DNA of 58,291 bases from Echinococcus granulosus. Taxonomy: Eukaryota; Platyhelminthes; Cestoda; Cyclophyllidea; Taeniidae. This document shows, piece by piece, positions 1-11,500 of this stretch. Numbering within the stretch: position 1 is the first letter of the stretch; each line of letters opens with the position of its first letter. Location: assembly GCF_000524195.1 (NCBI RefSeq), contig NW_020170417.1, positions 505,866 through 564,156 on the forward strand. Reading direction: 5' to 3'. The translations under genes and the position numbers were made by a program. The notes below the pieces were generated by a model. That model was not told the origin of the DNA and did not search any database. It saw only the letters and a list, made by a program, of their open reading frames with translations.

Positions 1-765
1 CCAAACATTCTGATGGGATTTGGTGAACGTGAGCGGGATGCAAGAGGAAGAGAGGGAGACCGACACGCTCGCAGTTTCTCTTGTATCCGCCAAACACAAT
101 CCTTGGTATTCAATCAAGACGCATGTGTAAAGTGACTAGAGCTACGTCCTTTCTTAATTATAAAGTATAAGCCTCCTTGGAGGAAAGAATTTTGCGGCCA
201 GTTTGTATTGCGTTGGTAATGAATTGTGGGAGAATGAACAGCGAAGGAATGGAGCAGACTACTTTGACGCATCACAGAAATGCCCTGTCATGATTTCATG
301 TGAAACGCCTGTGGCTTCTCAACCGCCAGCAGGAATGACGATGCAGTTCGCTGTCATCGATCCCGCCGTGAGCAAAATAGTTAAGTGACGAGATGGACTG
401 TGTGCTGAGCAAGCAGTTGCCATTGCAATCACCGTCGTTATTTGCATTAACCTGTACTGGGTGCTACGTTGTGTCGCTGCGAGAGCATTGTCACGCAATG
501 TCCTTAGGTAAGTTGCGTGAGGAATTCTGCAGTGTGGTTAGGCGCACTAGTGTTCATCTCCACCTCACAGCTGGTCATCCCCTGCCATAGCATTTGCAAA
601 CATCGCCTGAACTAACGTAACGAGAAATTACCCAGCCACACCTAAACTGACCCAACCACCACATCCCCGTGACCACTCTCCCTAGTAGCAGAAAACAAGC
701 CAGACATGCAATTTCCTTCATTCATGCATGAAGCCAATTTACGACAGTGTGTGAGATGAGGTGAA
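1..765. other. No gene recognised
   Basis: Only short frames of 60-65 codons occur, with no recognisable motif or splice context. Nothing else was seen. This region includes the presumed 3' flank of the four-TM gene. Confidence 0.5.
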
Positions 766-1167
766 TCAGTCGTTGGAAGTAAAGAGCTCGGTGAGATTAA
801 AGGCAGCCAGAACGATGACTAGAGTCATTGAAATAGCTGCAAGAAATGGAGACCAAAGTAATAAGAGATGCAAGTAGTTGAACACGCCAGAAATAGCACA
901 GATGGCAGCGAGTGTAGTGAGGACAGCGGACACGATCTTGGTCCACCTGTTTTCCATAACCATGTGGAGAATGAGGAAGATGGCAGCAATGACGGTGAGT
1001 TTAGCTGCAGCCAAGATGAGGACACCGGTTATTTTGAATTCATTCACCTGCATGCACATGGAGCCTAGAATGCTCCCTCCACATCCCCAACCGTCGTAAC
1101 CAATTGCCACGAAGAAGATTAGGGCTGCTGCTAGGGCAATGACGATATAGCCGATTTGCCGATCCAT
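766..1167 (-). CDS. Small four-transmembrane protein (claudin/PMP22-like topology), intronless
   Basis: This is a single uninterrupted frame of 133 codons from ATG (1167-1165) to its stop. Four hydrophobic segments are visible at about residues 5-25, 46-70, 76-98 and 102-125. They give a four-helix membrane protein with short termini and a first extracellular loop. That loop carries GWGCGGSILGSMC, with two cysteines at 29 and 38 after a Trp-Gly. This loosely recalls the W...C...C pattern of the claudin/PMP22 group, but the canonical W-GLW-C-C motif is not present. The start is supported by a TATA box about 80 bp upstream and by the absence of an upstream in-frame Met before it. No polyadenylation signal was seen within about 100 bp downstream. 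Function is unknown; a surface or epithelial membrane protein is an inference from topology only. I am confident that it is a gene and not confident of the family. Confidence 0.75.
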   Translation of the reverse strand: MDRQIGYIVIALAAALIFFVAIGYDGWGCGGSILGSMCMQVNEFKITGVLILAAAKLTVIAAIFLILHMVMENRWTKIVSAVLTTLAAICAISGVFNYLHLLLLWSPFLAAISMTLVIVLAAFNLTELFTSND

Positions 1168-1244
1168 GTGCTGCGTTCGATGCTCAACTTGGGACTTCTG
1201 TTGTCAACACTCTGCACATGCACTCCTTCATCCGTCTGCTTGCA

Positions 1245-1252
1245 TATTTATA
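1245..1252 (-). promoter_or_regulatory. TATA box of the four-transmembrane gene
   Basis: The minus strand reads TATAAATA here, 78-85 bp upstream of the ATG at 1167. With the usual 25-30 bp spacing, transcription would start near 1215-1220 and leave a 5' leader of about 50 nt. Such a compact TATA promoter with no intron fits a strongly or stage-specifically expressed gene; that last point is inference. Confidence 0.55.
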
Positions 1253-1297
1253 GGCGCCAGCCTCCGCATGCCTTAACTTTCGCTAATTCGGCGATAC

Positions 1298-1433
1298 AGC
1301 CAGCTTCTCAGCACCCTATCGCTGTTGGGTTGATGCCACACACCCACCACACACGTCATTTCACCCATCAAGCATCACACTGTGCTTGCGCAACACCACC
1401 ACACTAGACTACAAACTAATTCAATTTTACCAC
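1298..1433 (+). repeat. Upstream region of the four-TM gene, copy 1 of an inverted duplication
   Basis: This stretch lies directly upstream of the TATA box of the minus-strand four-TM gene. Its reverse complement recurs, with scattered mismatches and small indels, at 2526-2663. The best conserved core is the stretch around GATGCCACACACCCACCAC, followed by ACACGTCATTTC, then GCGCAACACCAC, then AACTAATTCAATTTTACCAC. Confidence 0.75.
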
Positions 1434-2525
1434 CCTCTCCACCACAGTCAGCCCTTTCTCTATTGGCACCTGAGTTTTGCTTGTCAAGGTTTGATTAGAG
1501 CCCTGTAAGGCAGCACTGGTGTTAATTCCTCGACATTGCTCAAAATGCAGATAATGAGCTCAGTGCTCGCGTGTCTGGGTGTCGCTCGTACTTTCAATGT
1601 GCCTGTTTAAATAGTCTGAAAAGGGTTTTCGTCATTTTAGTCGGGCAAAGCAAAAAGGCAATTTGTCACTTGCGTCAAAGTGCAAGGGGGATTGTGGTAA
1701 TTTCTTCAGAGTATGAAATTCTCCGGAAGTGGATAACGCTCATTAAATGCAGTGAATATATTTCATTTCAAATGCCCACCTTATCAATGCGTTCGGTTAA
1801 TGTGTACTTGCAGAAGTTATGTGCGAATATTGAGGGGTTGATTTACCTCCCGAAGTAAGAAGCAGTATAAGAGGCCTATCTTAGGGCGTCTTCACGGTAG
1901 CTTTCCATGTATCATGTTGCAAAACACGCCAGGTCCCATCAAGCAAGATGCTCTTACTGGATATTTACGCAAAAGTCACAAGGACTTCCTGCAAGTCAAC
2001 TTCAAATGCCACTTTTGCCTTATGCGAATGTACAGCCATCTTGTCTAAGACTGTAGACTACTTGTACGATTCGAACTGCCACTGCAACTGAAATTCCATA
2101 AGAGGAGCCAAAACGACCTCACATCACTGACCTCTGCACTCAATGTCTGAAGGTGTGTTCATATCAAGCAGCAGCAACACATGTGAATAACAGCACGGCA
2201 ATGTTTAATCATTACCTCTTACTGAGTTCGCAACTCAATTTGAAGTTCACTCATTTACTTATTTCAATGGTGGCTATGCAGTCTTTCATTTCACCCCCGC
2301 TTCCTATGAGACACACTAGTCTTCAGAAGGAATTCTTCTACTCCTATATTTTATAACATTTCCGGCACTGGTCTCTATTCTGATGGAGGTGTTTTGCCTT
2401 TGTGCCCTTTCCACAAACTGTTCCCATTGTGCTAAACATACTCCTCAATGAAGCTCATTGCCCAATCAACAGGCGTGTCTCGGTACCCAAGGCGCACAGA
2501 AGTTGGACCGATTGCGGAGGAGTGC

Positions 2526-2663
2526 GTGGTAAAATTGAATTAGTTTGCAGTCCACTTCGGTGGTGTTGCGCAACCACAGTATGATATTTGACGGGGGCGA
2601 AATGACGTGTGTGGTGGGTGTGTGGCATCAGCCCAACAGCAATAGGGTCCTGAGAACCTAGCT
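2526..2663 (-). repeat. Upstream region of the four-TM gene, inverted copy 2
   Basis: This is the reverse-complement counterpart of 1298-1433, diverged by my rough estimate about 15-20 percent. In this orientation it would face a plus-strand gene starting near 2700-2800. No second four-TM frame is visible there, and the identity fades just past the equivalent of the promoter-proximal edge. It therefore looks like a duplicated promoter whose gene has been lost or was never copied. Confidence 0.7.
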
Positions 2664-2770
2664 GTACAAGACTCGATGAGTGCATTCGGCTAAATTTGTA
2701 GTGATCCATTCCTGTGTGGCGAAGGATGACACATTTGTGTGCAGAAGAGCTGGCAATTCATCAGCATGGG

Positions 2771-2950
2771 CTGGGGAAAAGGATGAATGACAGTAACTTT
2801 GGTTACCAGTGGGTACCTACCAAGAGCAAGTGCAGTCACTTTTAGTTTTCGTCGACTGGTCGACAGCGAGATCATAGTCGTGGTGTAATCAAGGCTTTCG
2901 TTAGGATAAACGAACGTGAGGCAGTGGTTGAGTGGCTATGTAAGACCGAG
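2771..2950 (+). repeat. Dispersed repeat, copy A (180 bp identical to copy B)
   Basis: All 180 bases match 4766-4945 exactly by eye, with an offset of 1,995 bp. The flanks differ abruptly on the right side (CTACAGC here, TGCAACT in copy B). The unit contains two small perfect palindromes, GTCGACCAGTCGAC and TTCGTT...AACGAA with a 6-nt loop. The short frame of about 35 codons inside is shared simply because the DNA is shared; it is not evidence of a gene. Confidence 0.9.
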
Positions 2951-4689
2951 CTACAGCACACTTCTTTCGCCTTTATTCGAAGCAACAAATTATCTCCGTG
3001 ACAACTTTCAATACCAACATGTTAACTAGCTATCAATTGTGCGTAATAGGGCATTTTGGACCGTCTTGTTAGGCACGCCTGCTATATTCTCTGTAGTCAA
3101 ATTCACAGCCGGGAACAATGGGAACAAGCCGATGAAACTTCTAGTAGTATCAAACAGGCACCATTTTATTCCTATTTTCATTTAATCGGGTCAGTTTTAA
3201 GTCATTGTTTGGCTTTCGATGAAAGGAGCAGAAATAACTCACCTTCTACGAAACCCAGTGTGCTCACCCTCACTTCTCTGCCAAAGGCGCTGATGCATTC
3301 ACATTTCACCAATTCTCCCATTTCAGTGCGTGCACCAACAGTGGCAGAAATGGTTTGTCCTGGTTTTAAATTTGTGAAATTGTGGGTGTGAATGGAGAGG
3401 AGATTGGTGGTGTTCCATCACCTGCAGTCGAGATTCCAAGTGATAAGATAGCCAGTAACATTGGCATGGGATTAAGGTTGCGGATCCCGACTCACGTGCA
3501 CCGTGTGAGGGTCGATTGCTTTAGGTATCACATTCTGGGGAACACTTCAGTCTGCACAGATAAAGAAGCAGCCATTTGTTATTATTGTTGGAAAAGCGAT
3601 GAATGCTTATTTGTACTTCGATATGTCCCCATACGAATGGAGACGGATGAGAAATGGTCAGACATCACCGTGAATAAACAAAATGCTAGCTCAACAGTAT
3701 AAAATGTGACTAAAAGTGATTGTGCAGAAGACGGACCTGCGTGTGCAACATCGAGTAGCGATGGGTCAACCATCGCATTGAAATCATCGTGTAATACGAG
3801 TACTCATACTGTCACTACATACGTGACTAATGGTCGCAGTCTCTCCATTTTCCATTCTCGTTCAACAGCGGTGGGGCTGACCACTGAGTGCAAAGCGTTT
3901 TTCAAGGAGGGACAGCCAATTTTCATTAAGACCTTCTTCCTCGACTCCCCCAGGATGGTGCATCAGGAAATGCAATTCCCTAAGCTGGTCACAGTAAGCT
4001 GCTTTAAATTTCGGCTAATACATGCCTCTTGAATTAAACAGGTCACGTTGATAAGAAAACTAATACTCAGAAATTATACCCTACTCCTTCCATGTATTTG
4101 TTTCAACACAGCCTTCTTAGTCCGAAACTGGACGGAAGCACATCTTTGTGCTTGCGATGTGACAAAAGGAGCAAGTTCCAGTGATACAGTGCCTAACTGA
4201 GCACCGGAAATATGTGTCGTTATCCCTGTAACAATCTAGTGCCAACCAACTCATCGAAATCAACAGTTGCCTTTCACCAGTCCAATCAGAATCAGCCACA
4301 AATATGCAACAATTGGAATCAGGCTTTGCACTGCCAGAAGCTCCATTGATTGTTTCATAAGATGAGTGAACTTTACCAGAACTACTTCGAATTTGACCAG
4401 TGCATCGAGGGACATCTCAATGTTTGGGAAGAAGACGGCGTCAGAGTGTGATAAACTTCTTACTGTTCTTCGTTTCAGGCAACACATGCCTTAATTTCAA
4501 CTCAACAGGCCTTTAACAATTGCAACTGTATGCTACCCAGAGGCTGGTAGGGCTGGTGGTGTACGGTAGCGACCACGAAACAATAGCTCATCGCCTCCTA
4601 TTTCATAGCTCCGGAGTTAGATTTGCTGCCTCGCATTTATTGTCTGTGGCACATCTGTAAACGGTGCTACAAGACGAAAATGCACAGCT

Positions 4690-4945
4690 CGCGACAAGAG
4701 CAAGTATCATCGCGTCTATTTCGATTCAGGCGATGTAGGCGAGGCCTTTCCTGGAAAAGGTGGTACTGGGGAAAAGGATGAATGACAGTAACTTTGGTTA
4801 CCAGTGGGTACCTACCAAGAGCAAGTGCAGTCACTTTTAGTTTTCGTCGACTGGTCGACAGCGAGATCATAGTCGTGGTGTAATCAAGGCTTTCGTTAGG
4901 ATAAACGAACGTGAGGCAGTGGTTGAGTGGCTATGTAAGACCGAG
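4690..4945 (+). repeat. Dispersed repeat, copy B (longest copy)
   Basis: Bases 4766-4945 are identical to copy A. The left extension, 4690-4765, has no counterpart beside copy A. It does align with the older copies at 5.96-6.16 kb and 8.33-8.54 kb (shared CATCGCGTCTA, GGCGA..C.TTTCCT and AAAGTGGTA stretches). Copy B is therefore the fuller member of a roughly 250-bp family, and copy A is truncated on its left. Confidence 0.75.
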
Positions 4946-5959
4946 TGCAACTGCGATTGCAACGCAGGTTGCTGTGTCATGTCATGTCGTAGTTCTCTTT
5001 TGTGTGGTAATTTTGCATTTTGCATTGAAAACTAACTAGTTGCGACCATTTGATGGCTTCCATTTGCGAATGCTTGATAGCCGGTATGAAAGCGAGTTTC
5101 TCGTTTTGGGAAGAGCCAACTCCCTCAACCCCATTACACCGAGTGCAGGAATTTCGTACTAGAAAGAAGTGACATATTTACACCACTGAATCATATTTGA
5201 AATAACTAACACATCAGTGATCAGAGACCAACTTCTGGCTTGCCTAACAGTACATCATTTCGTGCCTCCTTCACCGCATCGATGATAAACCCACTAATTC
5301 ATGCATCAGCTTTAATATTCATTGAAGTTTACGGGTATGTCTAGGTGGTCCATGTAATTATTATTACTTTGTGGAAGTGGTTGGTGTATCGCTCCATCAT
5401 ACTCAATGAATGGTGATGTCGGAACATTGAGGAGGCTGGACATTTGGCAAAGATAAGATTCTATCGAAGACAAATGCACTGATGGAGACAAGGTGGATTG
5501 ATGGGTAGAGGGATGAAACGGGGCCGGAATGATTAGATTCCTGCGAAAATGCCTCGCAGGCACATTATGGATTGTGGATCTTCTAGTCGCGGTATAAGCA
5601 TGAAAACCTGACCTCATGTTCTCTTCTGAATTCGGGCAAACACAAGTTAGCATCAGTGAAAACATCAGCACTTGGATTTACTTAGGTGCGGGTCTATCAC
5701 TCAATCTGCCAGAGCAGTGACTTCTGAACGTACGCTTTTGCCTACATGTTAAATCCCTCCTTTTAGCCCACTTCTATTAGAGTATCAGATGATGGGAAAC
5801 CACGACCAGCTCTCAAGAAAATCTTGCTCTTTAAATGCACTAGCTACTGACAAATCATCAATTAATCGTCCATTCATTTACCCCTTTACAACAACTGATG
5901 CCGCATACTGTCCATGACACATTCATAAATGGCACAACAAGGCCTACGGCCACATCTCT

Positions 5960-6150
5960 TGACAGGACCAGGCAGCATCGCGTCTACAACGGTTTACAAA
6001 GTGCCAGCCAGACTTTTGGCGAAGAAAGTGGTAACGGTAAAGGAAAGATGTCCGATTGCAACTTCAGGTCTCAAAATGACCTTTTTAGGTGCAATCGCGT
6101 TTGTTCTTGTCGGTTGCAAGACAGTGACACCGCATCTGCACTGTAGAGGC
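5960..6150 (+). repeat. Dispersed repeat, copy C (diverged)
   Basis: This is related to copies B and D over about 190 bp by interrupted matches, including AAAGTGGTAA.GGT.AAG.AAAGATGTCC and AAGACAGTGACA. The overlapping open frame (5929-6159) shares peptide similarity with the minus-strand frame of copy D. I attribute that to DNA homology rather than to a conserved protein. Confidence 0.6.
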
Positions 6151-8329
6151 GCCGACTGAAAAGTTGGATCTGGTTGGATTTAACAAAATGAGGCGTTGGA
6201 TGTGCAATCCCCGAAATGTTGGAGTGGTTACTGGAGTTGTGGCAATAGGATTCGGATACGGAGAATATGGATGATCACAGTATTCGCAGGCAAATCTTCA
6301 CTTCCTACAAATTGGAGCAAACGACTGAGGTCGCCATCACCGACACACGAAGGTAAGGGGGCTCTGGGCATTATGCCACAGCCACACTATCAAGACGACA
6401 GTGTAAAATCATCAAGTATATTGAGTCCGCACATGCACTTACCAAGGCTTAGGCAAACAAAGCTTTGAAGACAAAACATTTCTGACCTCCCTGAATAGGC
6501 GAGCAATAACGATGCACACCAAATTGCATCATGACGGAATCATGATTATTTTCCAATGCCATTTTAGCATATCTCATGACCTAAGTCACTTTGAAACTGC
6601 AAGTGCTGACTTTCCAGCCGCATGATGGTTGTAACAGCTTTATGAAAATTAACTACATAAACGTACCACAAATTAATGGGAGAGGAATGTGTAACTAGGG
6701 GGTTCGAAGTGTTTCAAATACAGCCCATCAGATCAGATGTCAAATAAACAGTTAATTTTGACTCATGGACAAATGGCACTTTCGATTTAAGCTGAGCGTT
6801 TGCAGTCTTTTGTAGCATCAATTCAACCAGCACATCTTATCAGATACAATACATCCATGTGCACGTGTAACGAGGAATGATGGTACCAACGTATTCATCC
6901 GTCTTTGAAAACCTTAGCCAGCTCCCTCTTCCACTCATCCCTCCTCACCGTTGGGCAGCTTCACTCAGTCCCAATTTATGCTTCCGCTTTGAGCACACGG
7001 CAGGAGCTCAGATCACCTCAGTGACGATGTATGCCCACGAAATGTACACTTCTTGATGCCCCTCTCGACCGATGCCCCCATTGCAGCTTGTTCAGTATGG
7101 TTCCTGCCGAAGCGAAAATAAATGCAAAAGTTATGTGCTGTATTCTGCTCATATCATTTTTAAGTAGCTTTACCGTTTTAACATAATTGTATGAACTTAT
7201 GTGAGGGGCAAGACTGCTTATAAGCACATTTGACTGGTACTTCTGACCACCAAACTAATTAACGCTGGCTTTAGAACATCCACTCTAAAGGAAGGGCTGG
7301 GGGAAAGTAGATACAAGATTGATCAAACCTTTTAAGAAGAGCATTATACTGCTGGCATTGTTTTGATAAAAAGTGGAATTTTTGTCCTCCTCAAGGATTG
7401 CCAGTTCTAACTTGGCCACTAGCATCTCAGGTTTTCTATTATCTTTGGAGTAAATGCCTTTTTAAAGTGACCAAATTTACTAGAATTCACGTATGAGAAG
7501 GCCTGTACAAATGGATAAGATCGTCATATATGAGATCTCTTCATCTTTTGTGCTCTCACTATATGCAAACTTAACATTTCGCACTCGTTCTCATTTTCAA
7601 GAAAGCAAGTGCGCAGTTGACTTTGACAGTCATGGGTAATTTCCTCATACATTGGATGGTAAAAGGAATTCTTTTTAATTTCTTTTTACCAAAGCCATTT
7701 TCACAAGAACTTATGAAGAAAACCCTTCTGTTTTCGACATTTTATGCTGTCAGATGCTGCATTCCCTTCTTTGAAGAAACAAATAGAAAAATGGTATCGT
7801 AGATTTTACCGATGCTGATTGGTTGAATGAAGGAGGTGAGGGGACCCCGAAGGTGCAAGTCATCCGAGCACATGAATGCTAAAGTTAGACACTGTGTATG
7901 GAGAGGAGAGCAGGCAGTCGGGTGTTGGCACAGCTGACTTCATCTCAGAGTAGGCATCACTGCGAGAACCGGTGTCACCGCTGAGGTGGACTCCACTCCT
8001 GCCGTGACCTCCGTTGAATTGCTCTCGAAGCGTTGGTATAAATTTGGACTGAGTGTAACTACCACCTAACAGTTTGAGAGATTTGCAGTGGTCGAGTGGG
8101 CAAGCCAGCTATCGAGGGTGTTTTGAGGCAGATGAATATGTTGGTACGCTCACTTCTTGTTACAAGTGTAAGAAATTTCTGCTGGGTGTATTAATCCTGC
8201 TGACTATTATGCATATTTAAGTAAAAAATGATTATTTGACTTGGTGCCATAATTGTAGGTTTCGTATTCGATGCCTCATTTTTGTTTATTTCATCTGAAT
8301 TCAACTTTTTCGTCGGCCTCTTTGCAGTG

Positions 8330-8540
8330 CAGCTATGATGTCACTGTCTTCCTCCGACGAAGATTAAACGCGCCTGCACATGCACTTGGGTACCTGCTGG
8401 GGCCCAAAGTTGCGGTAGGACATCTTTGCTTCACCATTACCACTTTCACTAGGAAAGACCTCGCCAACATTGTGTTAATCACCACAGATGCAATGTTGCT
8501 TATTCGAGTCATTAGTGTCGTAGACAAGAAATGTGCCATC
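8330..8540 (-). repeat. Dispersed repeat, copy D (diverged, opposite orientation)
   Basis: This is the reverse complement of the same family. It aligns with copy C across the AAAGATGTCC region and with the reverse complement of copy A across ACGAA.A.TAAA, CTGCACTTGC and CCAAAGTT. No terminal inverted repeat, target duplication or coding capacity was identified, so the class of element is unknown. Confidence 0.6.
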
Positions 8541-8559
8541 AGGTTTAACTTCGATATTT

Positions 8560-11500
8560 GAATGGGAGAAGTTGAGTTATTGCTACGCGATTGTCATTCT
8601 AGATTACCAGCTCTATCAGCCTCTCGGCAGCCTATCTTTGCATAATATAAAGACTAGCAAGAAATTCGAAAGAGTCCAACGCCGTCTTCTTCGTTAATAT
8701 TGCAAGTCACTTAATGCAATTCTATGATTGTAAGAAATATTGGTAAAGTCTTCTCATTTTATTAAAAAGCAAGTAGGATTTCCGGTGGCAAGAAGTCAGA
8801 CTTGAGTAGTTGCACATATGTGATATAGATTGTGTTTGGCTACCCCTCACTAGACTAGCGATTGCCAGCTCGCTAACGGAATTAGCAACCAAAATGTGCA
8901 TTGCAAGTGGAGATGTAATTGTTATTGCAAAAGGGGTAAGTTAGTACTGGGTGGGTGACTAGATGCCTGTTTGATTGGATGGTTCGTGGCGTGAGATATT
9001 CACACCGGTAATTGTAACTCTCGCCCCTTTTTCTCCCAGTCTGCTAGTTGCATAATTCCAAAATTAGGGCTGTTTTAAATGCCCTTTGAGACTATGATCT
9101 ACATTTTGAAAGTAAACGGCAATGGTGCATTGTTGATGCCGAGGAGATAAAGGTCAGCTATGAATATCTGGAGGCATCGAGCGCCAAAAGGGAAGACTGG
9201 TTGTACAAAGTGAAATGATGAAGTTGCTGTGTGTTGTAGCAATTGCATAGGTTTGGGCCTGTTGCAAATTCAACTACCTAGTTAATATTCGTAGGTGCAT
9301 CGAACATCTGGGCCTTTGTTCCATCATCTAATTCTGGCCTGATGCGCTTCACTCACTGCGTTGCAGTTATTCAATTACGCCTTCACTAGCCTTCTCCATT
9401 GATGGGGATACGATGCAGATTCATTATCTCGTTGCAGTGCAGTCTACGCCTCGTAAACATACTTGGATTTTGGGTGGTCAGGATAGATGCATACGTGGAA
9501 TTTACGTGACAACCAAGCATCACTTCATCCTCATTACCTGGTATCCTGCTCGGACGACTCAATTGATTGAGGGGTTAGCAACAAGAATATGAATATGAGG
9601 CGCGGGCTTACTTCAGCGTCAATATCCTTACTAAGACATCGTTGAGAGGGATTTCAGAATAACAAAAATAACCGATGGAAGGCTTACACAAGTAGCCGCC
9701 ATTAGCATGCGTTAGATGTCCTTTTGAAAATGCAAAGATGGATCTATGCCTTGGGGTGATTAGTTGAGAAGAGTCTCACCAATCCATTAACTACAATCTA
9801 CGGCCACATGTTTAACTTTGAGGCATAAAAGCAAAGATGAAAAAGCTAAGCGGAATATAAAAACATCTGAAGCAGCATTGAGAAGTGGAAATGTTTAATA
9901 CTTGGAGAAGACAAAATGACGCAAGATAAGATTTAATTGTAGTCCACTGCGGTCAATGTCCAGTCAGGTCTACATCATAAATCATCACTCCACTCGATGT
10001 AGTGAGATAGAATTGCAAGTGAGCACAGAGATGCGAATGGAATTATCTAAAGGGAGGTGTGTCGACCGTAGAAGGAGGAGGTCGTAGTAAAAGAAGCAAA
10101 GGGGAGAGAGCTTTTGTGGTCAACACAGTGTAATGAGAGAAGGTAAATGCATGGGGGAACAACTTTTAACGTGTTAGGAGGTTAGGGCGGGTAAGTAAGG
10201 CATAATGCACTATTCTGTGCGTTAGACTATCAAGTTTACTGGAAGAACGATGGGTCGCTCACAGACGTCCTTTTTTATTAAGCATGGAATAGCAGGATAT
10301 TAGGGAAGAGTTCTCCTTCGAGGCATATTTTGGTCTCTAATATCAACGAATTGTAAGGAAGACCAATTGGTCTTGATTCATATCGAATTCACCAAGCGAG
10401 GAAAATTGACTTTTAAATGGAATAAAATTATTTGCAGTAAATTGAATGATTAGGTGTGAGGACGGATTTGCATGAAATTGTAAGGATTGTGCGTCACTGC
10501 AGCCGTACGGCTAGCCTAACCTACTGTACTAAGTTTAACGATAGGCACACTAATGATAAACAGTGTGGTGGTTGAATTCAAAGGCCTCAAGTAAAGGGTA
10601 AGCTACCCCACTTCACCTCACATCACATCGCTGAGCTTGCACTGCTTCAGTCTGCGCCCACATGGCTCACAGGACCTTCAGCTTCGAGTCTGCGTTAACG
10701 TCGTAGTTACTACTCCGACTACGTGAAGATGAATCCAAAGTTCCCCTGTACTTGCAAATTTTTTCACAATAGTGGCTAAAATAGCACTCTGAAAGATGCA
10801 AGACTAAGTAATGATTGCTTTGACTTTCTTCAGCATGTGCTTTCATCAGTACAGGATTTCTAAAAATGTGCAAAGCGATCAAGGTGGCACTTTTGAACGT
10901 ATACTTTAACAAAGCAATCATTTTCAGGTTAATGGACAGGCCGAAACAGTAAACCTTGCTTTACTCAATCTGCAACACTGCTTTTTCTGAATAAACAAGG
11001 GCTGTTTGTAATGGCCCTTGTTTGTCTTCCCTTCTGAGGCCAATGTCTTTTGATCATGGTAAGTCTCAGTTTATATTCGGAGGAAAATACCAAATAAGAA
11101 AGTGCATCGAAGTAACCCCGCCTTTTGATCCCCTTTTAACCAAAATTGCAATGTTCTTGGATCCTACTAACGTGGTGAATGGTATTGAATAAATGATGGA
11201 GCCCGATAAGTATGCTGTTGTATATTTCTGGAACATTCAAAAACCGCAACGCAGAAAATTCAGTCTCGTAAGGATAGTTTTGGTGGTCTTAAAACGGCAT
11301 GATATTTAAGATGTAGAGGGAATTGCTATTAAATTTTTTGAGAGAATAATCGTGTGCAGTGCAATCAAAGGACGAATTGAGCCTATAAATTCAAGAGCAT
11401 TTTTTATTGTTTAGACCTATGGATAATTTTCAGGGGGCAAACACAAAACTGTCTAGAAGTTGTCACATTTTACCGTTTTGTTTTAAAAAAATGAACTGCC

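Noticed and set aside
2915..2945. A-box-like TGGTTGAGTGGC at the end of the 180-bp repeat, suggesting a tRNA-derived SINE
   Set aside because: No B box follows at a suitable distance in either copy, and the repeat ends just after it.
2771..2950. Short minus-strand frame that also occurs in the second copy at 4766-4945
   Set aside because: The identity is at DNA level in a dispersed repeat. The frames diverge immediately outside it.
5929..6159. Similarity of this frame to the minus-strand frame at 8333-8539, as if a small gene family
   Set aside because: The match extends through non-coding flanks and tolerates frame-breaking indels, so it reflects a repeat family.
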